From an uncultured Oscillospiraceae bacterium (GTDB taxonomy: Bacteria; Bacillota; Clostridia; Oscillospirales; Oscillospiraceae): a stretch of DNA of 8,333 nucleotides. A program made the translations under genes and the position numbers. Location: the NCBI GenBank assembly GCA_910585265.1, contig CAJUCA010000084.1:1-8333 (forward strand). The letters are read 5' to 3'. This document shows, piece by piece, positions 5,414-8,333 of this stretch (its first letter is position 1; every line of letters starts with the position of its first letter). The notes beneath the pieces were generated by a model. The model did not search any database, was not told the origin of the DNA, and worked only from the letters and a program-made list of their open reading frames with translations.

Positions 5414-6196
5414 ATGACAGAACGAATCCTGGGTGAGCTGTTCCTTCCCTTTCTGGGAACGTCCCTTGGGGCGGGCTGCGTCTTTTTCCTGGAGCGGGGC
5501 ATGGGGCTGACGCTCCAGCGGGCCCTGACCGGATTTGCGGCGGGGGTGATGGCGGCGGCGTCCGTCTGGAGCCTTCTGATCCCCGCTATGGAGCAGGCGG
5601 CGGAGTTGGGCAGGTGGGCCTTTCTCCCGGCGGTGATCGGGTTCTGGCTGGGGGTGCTGTTCCTGCTGGCGTTGGACCGGGCCATTCCCCATCTGCACCA
5701 GAGCAGCGGCCAGCCGGAGGGCCCCCACACCCATCTGAAGCGGACCACCATGCTGGTGCTGGCCATCATCCTCCACAATATTCCGGAGGGGATGGCGGTG
5801 GGGGTGGTGCTGGCGGGCTGGCTGGCGGGAGACGCGGGCATTACCGCCGCCGGGAGCTTGGCCCTGTCCGTGGGAATCGCCGTCCAGAATTTCCCGGAGG
5901 GGGCCATCATCTCCCTGCCCCTGCGCAGTTCCGGAATGGGGAAGGGGCGGGCGTTCCTGTACGGGTTGCTGTCCGGGGCGGCGGAGCCGCTGGCCGCGGT
6001 GCTGACCCTGTGGGCCGCGGGGCTGGTGCTACCGGCTCTGCCCTATTTGCTCAGCTTCGCGGCAGGGGCCATGATCTATGTGGTGGTGGAGGAGCTGATC
6101 CCGGAAACCGCCGCCGGGGAGCACTCCAACCTGGGGACGCTGTTCTTCGCGGCTGGGTTTACGGTGATGCTGGTCCTGGACGGCGTGCTGGGATAG
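5414..6196 (+). CDS. ZIP family divalent metal transporter (GufA type)
   Basis: A 260-residue polytopic membrane protein of the ZIP family, which brings zinc or other divalent metals into the cytoplasm. About eight membrane segments are visible. The metal-binding signature of TM4 is HNIPEGMAVG (H121, N122, E125). TM5 carries QNFPEGAI (Q158, N159, E162), the glutamine form common in GufA-type members rather than the histidine of ZupT. A cytoplasmic histidine-rich loop (H93, H95, H105, H107) lies between TM3 and TM4, and TM7 ends with EELIPE (226-231). The start ATG at 5414 has AAGGAG at 5400-5405 and begins directly before TM1; the in-frame ATG at 5360 lacks such a site. It appears monocistronic. 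The metal (zinc, manganese or iron) cannot be told from sequence. Confidence 0.92.
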   Translation: MTERILGELFLPFLGTSLGAGCVFFLERGMGLTLQRALTGFAAGVMAAASVWSLLIPAMEQAAELGRWAFLPAVIGFWLGVLFLLALDRAIPHLHQSSGQPEGPHTHLKRTTMLVLAIILHNIPEGMAVGVVLAGWLAGDAGITAAGSLALSVGIAVQNFPEGAIISLPLRSSGMGKGRAFLYGLLSGAAEPLAAVLTLWAAGLVLPALPYLLSFAAGAMIYVVVEELIPETAAGEHSNLGTLFFAAGFTVMLVLDGVLG

Positions 6197-6198
6197 TG

Positions 6199-6234
6199 AA
6201 AAAGGGCCGGCCCATGAATGTCATGGGTCAGCCC
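6199..6234 (-). terminator. Second terminator for the NlpC/P60 operon
   Basis: CCCATGA (6211-6217) and TCATGGG (6221-6227) form a stem with a 3-base loop, extended by GGGC (6204-6207) with GCCC (6231-6234). Read on the - strand the hairpin is followed by five T (6203-6199), so it works best for that strand, as a backup behind the hairpin at 6248-6276. On the + strand it follows the transporter stop by 7 bases but has no T-run after it. Confidence 0.6.
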
Positions 6235-6240
6235 TGTGAT

Positions 6241-6276
6241 AAAAAAGACGGGCGCGTGATCGGATCACGCGCCCGT
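6241..6276 (-). terminator. Intrinsic terminator of the NlpC/P60 operon
   Basis: ACGGGCGCGTGATC (6248-6261) and GATCACGCGCCCGT (6263-6276) are perfect 14-base inverted repeats around one central base. On the - strand the hairpin is followed by six T (6246-6241), the classic intrinsic terminator form, and begins 7 bases after the hydrolase stop codon. Confidence 0.88.
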
Positions 6277-6282
6277 TTCAAA

Positions 6283-7194
6283 TCAGCCGATGCGCTTCGC
6301 GCCCACAATGTAGGGGGCGTAGTAGCCGTAAATGCTGTCGTACTGCACCCGGTAGGAGGTGGTGGAGGCGTGGATGAACTGGCCGTTGCCTACGTACATC
6401 CCCACGTGGGTGGTGGGCAGGGTGCCGCCGGAGCTGTCAAAACGGCGGTCGAAGAAGAAGATCAGGTCGCCGGGCTGCATGGCGTTGGTGGACACAAAGT
6501 AGCCGCTGTTGTAATACTGGCTGGAGGAACCGCGGGCAATGGGGTGGCCCAGCTGCTTATAGATGTAGTACATCAGGCCGGAGCAGTCGAAGGAGCTGGG
6601 GCCGGCGGCACCGGAGCGGTAGCGGCAACCCAGCAGGCTCTTGGCCATGGCGGCGGCGGAAGCACCCAGCGCGCTGGAGGCCTGATAGTCGGCACCCACC
6701 AGGGTGACGTACTCGGCGGAGATATAGCCGGACTCGATCTGGTACCAGCCGTTGCCCAAATCCGCCACGATATCCACCACGGTGCCCGCCTTGAGGGAGG
6801 CCACCTTCTCATAACCAGTGCCCGCGCCGGAGCGCACGTTCAGCACATCGGCGGTGATGAGGCCCCGCTTCTGCTCAGGCTCGGTGCCCTGGGCGGCGGG
6901 GACAACAGTGCCGTCCTCCAGGGAAATGGTCAGCCATTCGCCGGACATATAGCCGGTCTTGTTCCCATATGTAACCTTATACCAGCCGTTGCCCGCATCC
7001 TCCTCCACGGTGACGGTGGCACCCTTGGGGGCCTGAGCCACGGTAGAGGAGTTGGTGTTGGCCTCACTGCGCAGGCGCAGGGAGTCGGCGGTGACGGTGC
7101 CGCTGCCGATGGAGGCAAAGGCGACGCCGGTGGTCATAACGAGGGCCAGTCCGGCGGCAGCGGTGAACCGGATGGCCTTGGCTTTGAAATTCAT
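6283..7194 (-). CDS. Secreted SH3b-NlpC/P60 peptidoglycan hydrolase
   Basis: A 303-residue exported cell wall hydrolase. Residues 1-28 are a signal peptide: basic start MNFKAKAIRF, hydrophobic core, cleavage after AFA. Two bacterial SH3 domains follow (about 31-90, with LRLRSEANTNSSTV; and about 110-165, with LNVRSGAGTGYEKVASLKAG), which bind the wall. The NlpC/P60 cysteine peptidase domain covers about 178-303, with catalytic C204 (FDCSGL), H263 (THVGMYVG) and H275 (FIHAST). The family cleaves peptide stems, typically between D-gamma-glutamyl and diamino acid residues. The domain begins LLGCRYRSGA, a variant of the usual LGxPYxxGG. GGAGG lies 9 bases before the ATG (7204-7208). It is the second gene of an operon, 46 bases after the gene at 7241-7531. 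Confidence 0.94.
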   Translation of the reverse strand: MNFKAKAIRFTAAAGLALVMTTGVAFASIGSGTVTADSLRLRSEANTNSSTVAQAPKGATVTVEEDAGNGWYKVTYGNKTGYMSGEWLTISLEDGTVVPAAQGTEPEQKRGLITADVLNVRSGAGTGYEKVASLKAGTVVDIVADLGNGWYQIESGYISAEYVTLVGADYQASSALGASAAAMAKSLLGCRYRSGAAGPSSFDCSGLMYYIYKQLGHPIARGSSSQYYNSGYFVSTNAMQPGDLIFFFDRRFDSSGGTLPTTHVGMYVGNGQFIHASTTSYRVQYDSIYGYYAPYIVGAKRIG

Positions 7195-7240
7195 TGGAAG
7201 GTTCCTCCATTCAAAATTTTCGTGAGTAAAAATACGGGAA

Positions 7241-7531
7241 TTACTTGCCAGCCAGGGCGCGCATCAGCCAGATGGAGCCCATGTCGATGGCGGAGAACAG
7301 GTCGGGCAGGTCACTCTTTTTCACCACCCGGTCCCGGCTCTTAAGGTCGGGGTCGGTGAGCTGGAGCTGGAGCTGGACCTTGCTGGCCACGTCCAGGCCG
7401 TCCTGCTTCTCAGAGGCCATCACCTGGATCATGACGATGTATTTGTCGGCCATGGAGCCATAGTAGATCAGATTGTCCTTGCGGCGGAGCGGGTGCCCCT
7501 TGTAGGTCAGAGCTGCGGATTTTTCAGCCAT
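7241..7531 (-). CDS. Conserved small protein of unknown function
   Basis: A 96-residue soluble protein with no signal peptide or membrane segment. I recognise the type (MAEKSAALTYKGHPLRRKDN, then a YYGSMADKYIVMIQV strand segment) as a conserved uncharacterised protein of Clostridia, but I know of no function. Features seen are an N-terminal KGHPLRRKDNLIYYG segment, a central hydrophobic strand YIVMIQVM, a polar QLQLQLTDPDLKSRDR stretch, and a C-terminal helix FSAIDMGSIWLMRALAGK. The pattern suggests a small alpha/beta fold. The start ATG has a GGAGG (CCTCC on the + strand, 7538-7542) 6 bases upstream. It is the first gene after the promoter at 7579-7607 and is cotranscribed with the NlpC/P60 hydrolase, so a link to wall growth is possible but unproven. 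Confidence 0.8.
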   Translation of the reverse strand: MAEKSAALTYKGHPLRRKDNLIYYGSMADKYIVMIQVMASEKQDGLDVASKVQLQLQLTDPDLKSRDRVVKKSDLPDLFSAIDMGSIWLMRALAGK

Positions 7532-7550
7532 GAGTGCCTCCTCAGAAAAT

Positions 7551-7577
7551 TGTAACGGGTTGTTACCGATTTGTAAC
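7551..7577. promoter_or_regulatory. WalR-like box in the hydrolase operon leader
   Basis: Three direct hexamers on the + strand, TGTAAC (7551-7556), TGTTAC (7561-7566) and TGTAAC (7572-7577), repeat every 10-11 bases. The second and third fit the WalR (YycF) consensus TGTWAH-N5-TGTWAH exactly, with a 5-base spacer. They lie from about +1 to +22 of the predicted start, a position usual for repression. The block can also be read as the inverted repeat GTTAC-N6-GTAAC, so another regulator is possible. Confidence 0.5.
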
Positions 7578-7578
7578 C

Positions 7579-7607
7579 ATTGTACCTCTTGAAACGCCGC
7601 TTGTCAA
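7579..7607 (-). promoter_or_regulatory. Promoter of the 7241-7531 / NlpC operon
   Basis: On the - strand, a perfect TTGACA (7602-7607) and TACAAT (7579-7584, 5 of 6) are separated by 17 bases. Upstream lies an A/T tract (7615-7627) that could act as an UP element. The start is expected near 7572. Confidence 0.85.
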
Positions 7608-7631
7608 CAGGATCTTAAAAATTTTTTCAAG

Positions 7632-7674
7632 AAAAACAAAAACCTGCCCGCACCGCCGGAAATGGCGGGGCAGG
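7632..7674 (-). terminator. Intrinsic terminator of the DUF1294 gene
   Basis: CCTGCCC (7643-7649) and GGGCAGG (7668-7674) are the outer arms, with an inner CCGCC/GGCGG stem (7653-7657 and 7663-7667). On the - strand the hairpin is followed by TTTTTGTTTTT (7642-7632). It starts 9 bases after the DUF1294 stop and insulates the operon promoter beyond it. Confidence 0.82.
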
Positions 7675-7683
7675 CAGGGGGGA

Positions 7684-7962
7684 TTATCCTTGCCCGGCGG
7701 CGTAAAGCAGGAGGGCGGCGTGGGCGGCCAGCATCAGGGGCACGCCGTACCGGAAGGGGGGCTTGCGGATTTTGTGGCGGAACAGGGCCATGCCCAGCAA
7801 AGCCCCGGCGGAGCCGCCCAGCAGGGCGCAGAACAACAGGGCCGCTTCGGGGATGCGGCGGCGGTGGAGCTTGGCTTGGGCCTTGTCCCAGCCGTAGAGG
7901 AGGAAGGAGAGGGTGCTGAGGACGCCCAGCCAGATCAAGAGGAGACGGAGGGGGTGGGGCAT
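7684..7962 (-). CDS. DUF1294 family small membrane protein
   Basis: A 92-residue integral membrane protein of the DUF1294 family. It has about three hydrophobic segments: LLLIWLGVLSTLSFLLYG, ALLFCALLGGSAGALLGMALF and YGVPLMLAAHAALLLYAA. The family signature FLLYGWDKAQAKLHRRRIPE, then LLGGSAGALLGM and the basic FRHKIRKPPF, is complete. The function of the family is unknown; some proteins carry it fused to a cold-shock domain, but this one is the stand-alone form. The start ATG at 7962 has AGGTGA (7968-7973) five bases upstream. The ATG at 7977 lacks a ribosome binding site and lies in an inverted repeat. It is probably monocistronic, with its own promoter at 7996 and a terminator at 7632-7674. 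Confidence 0.88.
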   Translation of the reverse strand: MPHPLRLLLIWLGVLSTLSFLLYGWDKAQAKLHRRRIPEAALLFCALLGGSAGALLGMALFRHKIRKPPFRYGVPLMLAAHAALLLYAAGQG

Positions 7963-7972
7963 GGAGATCACC

Positions 7973-7996
7973 TGCACTTTAAATAAGGTAAGTGCA
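7973..7996. repeat. Palindrome over the DUF1294 transcription start
   Basis: TGCACTT (7973-7979) and AAGTGCA (7990-7996) are perfect 7-base inverted repeats with a 10-base spacer. They cover the predicted start (about 7989) and touch the -10. This is a likely operator position, but no regulator family is recognised from the motif. Confidence 0.45.
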
Positions 7997-8004
7997 TTAT
8001 ACCA
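7996..8004 (-). promoter_or_regulatory. Extended -10 promoter of the DUF1294 gene
   Basis: On the - strand TGGTATAAT (8004-7996) is a perfect extended -10. There is no recognisable -35 at the expected distance (TACCGC at 8019-8024), so the promoter may depend on the extended -10 or on an activator. Confidence 0.55.
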
Positions 8005-8103
8005 CAGGAGAGGGGATTGCGGTAGGGGGATGATGGAATCGGGGTATACTGTTGAAGGCGTCTCCGCGTTGGAAAAAACTTTGGGGGATTTGGGAGATTT
8101 GAC

Positions 8104-8132
8104 TTGACAAGGGCGGAGATGGCGGGTATAAT
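8104..8132 (+). promoter_or_regulatory. Consensus promoter of tRNA-Ser
   Basis: TTGACA (8104-8109) and TATAAT (8127-8132) match both hexamers perfectly with the ideal 17-base spacer. The start is expected near 8139, about 22 bases before the mature tRNA end. Such strength is usual for a stable RNA gene. Confidence 0.9.
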
Positions 8133-8160
8133 ATAGACCGTTGACTTCCAGTTGATATGT

Positions 8161-8252
8161 GCAGTGGTATCGAAGTGGTCATAACGAGCACGATTGGAAA
8201 TCGTGTGACGGTCAAAAGCCGTCCGAGGGTTCGAATCCCTCCCACTGCGCCA
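8161..8252 (+). tRNA. tRNA-Ser (anticodon GGA)
   Basis: A complete 92-base class II tRNA. The acceptor stem is GCAGTGG (8161-8167) with CCACTGC (8242-8248), then discriminator G (8249) and encoded CCA (8250-8252). The D stem is TCG/CGA. The anticodon stem CACGA/TCGTG encloses loop TTGGAAA, giving anticodon GGA, which reads UCC and UCU. A long variable arm (GACGG with CCGTC) is characteristic of serine tRNA. The T arm is GAGGG-TTCGAAT-CCCTC. Confidence 0.97.
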
Positions 8253-8333
8253 AGTTAACACGATGAAAATGCTATTTGCCTCGCAAAGCCAGTGTTTTCA
8301 ACGGTTTGACGGCCCTCGGATCAAAAAATCCGG
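8253..8333. other. Region after tRNA-Ser, no gene seen
   Basis: No coding sequence is visible in these last 81 bases. A TTTGC-CTC-GCAAA stem (8275-8287), followed a few bases later by GTTTTC, could be a weak tRNA terminator. The window ends in a CGGAT-N6-ATCCG inverted repeat (8317-8332) whose continuation is cut off. tRNA 3' ends are common integration targets, but no att duplication of the tRNA 3' end is visible here. Confidence 0.4.

Noticed and set aside
5614..7344. 576-codon Gly/Ala-rich open frame on the + strand
   Set aside because: It crosses the ZIP gene in another frame, two terminators and the antisense of the hydrolase; a GC-rich artefact.
7534..7986. 150-codon open frame on the + strand over the DUF1294 gene
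   Set aside because: It is antisense to a clear DUF1294 gene and runs through its terminator and the operon promoter.
7968..8261. 97-codon open frame on the - strand containing GRDSNPRTAFDRHT
   Set aside because: This is the well-known false protein produced by reading the antisense of a tRNA-Ser gene.
8253..8333. Second mobile element inserted at the tRNA-Ser 3' end
   Set aside because: The sequence after CCA contains small repeats but no copy of the tRNA 3' end and no integrase in view; the window ends too soon to judge.
1..8333. CRISPR array, insertion sequence or toxin-antitoxin pair
   Set aside because: No regularly spaced repeats, transposase gene, terminal inverted repeats or small paired genes of that type were found.

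Overview
The window joins the end of an integrative and conjugative element (ICE) to ordinary chromosome. The host looks like a gut Clostridia species, most likely of the Oscillospiraceae (Flavonifractor/Pseudoflavonifractor-like). That placement is an inference from the high GC content of the chromosomal genes, clear Shine-Dalgarno sites, sigma-A type promoters and the family mix; no taxonomic marker gene is present.

Bases 1 to about 2450 are the recombination end of a Tn916/Tn1549-type element, all on the + strand: the 3' part of a sigma-70-like regulator, a small helix-turn-helix protein, an excisionase (xis) and a tyrosine integrase (int). The int promoter lies inside the loop of a hairpin that could act as a terminator for xis readthrough. 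Three sets of short tandem repeats with a spacing near one helical turn follow int and look like recombinase arm sites. The element boundary probably lies at, or within, the first codons of the next gene, a low-molecular-weight protein tyrosine phosphatase (LMW-PTP). Its start codon, ribosome binding site and first AT-rich codons may come from the element.

Bases 2440-3380 hold the LMW-PTP gene and, overlapping it by ATGA, a GAF-type free methionine-(R)-sulfoxide reductase. A strong hairpin separates this pair from a convergent FapA-family (DUF342) gene on the - strand (3453-5036), which has its own good promoter. The 377-base gap at 5037-5413 holds that promoter, a divergent promoter, and a GTTAG/CTAAC repeat block in the leader of a ZIP (GufA-type) metal transporter gene (5414-6196, + strand).

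Two hairpins with T-tracts on the - strand close a - strand operon. It is transcribed from a near-consensus promoter at about 7580 and holds a conserved 96-residue protein of unknown function followed by a secreted SH3b-SH3b-NlpC/P60 peptidoglycan hydrolase. Just downstream of its promoter is a motif that fits the WalR (YycF) box, the known regulator of cell wall hydrolases in Firmicutes. Further on are a DUF1294 membrane protein gene (- strand) and a tRNA-Ser(GGA) gene (+ strand) with a perfect consensus promoter. The last 80 bases hold no recognisable gene.

The most interesting points are the probable capture of the LMW-PTP 5' end by the element, the nested int promoter, and the WalR-like box over the NlpC/P60 operon leader. 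No wholly new system is evident.
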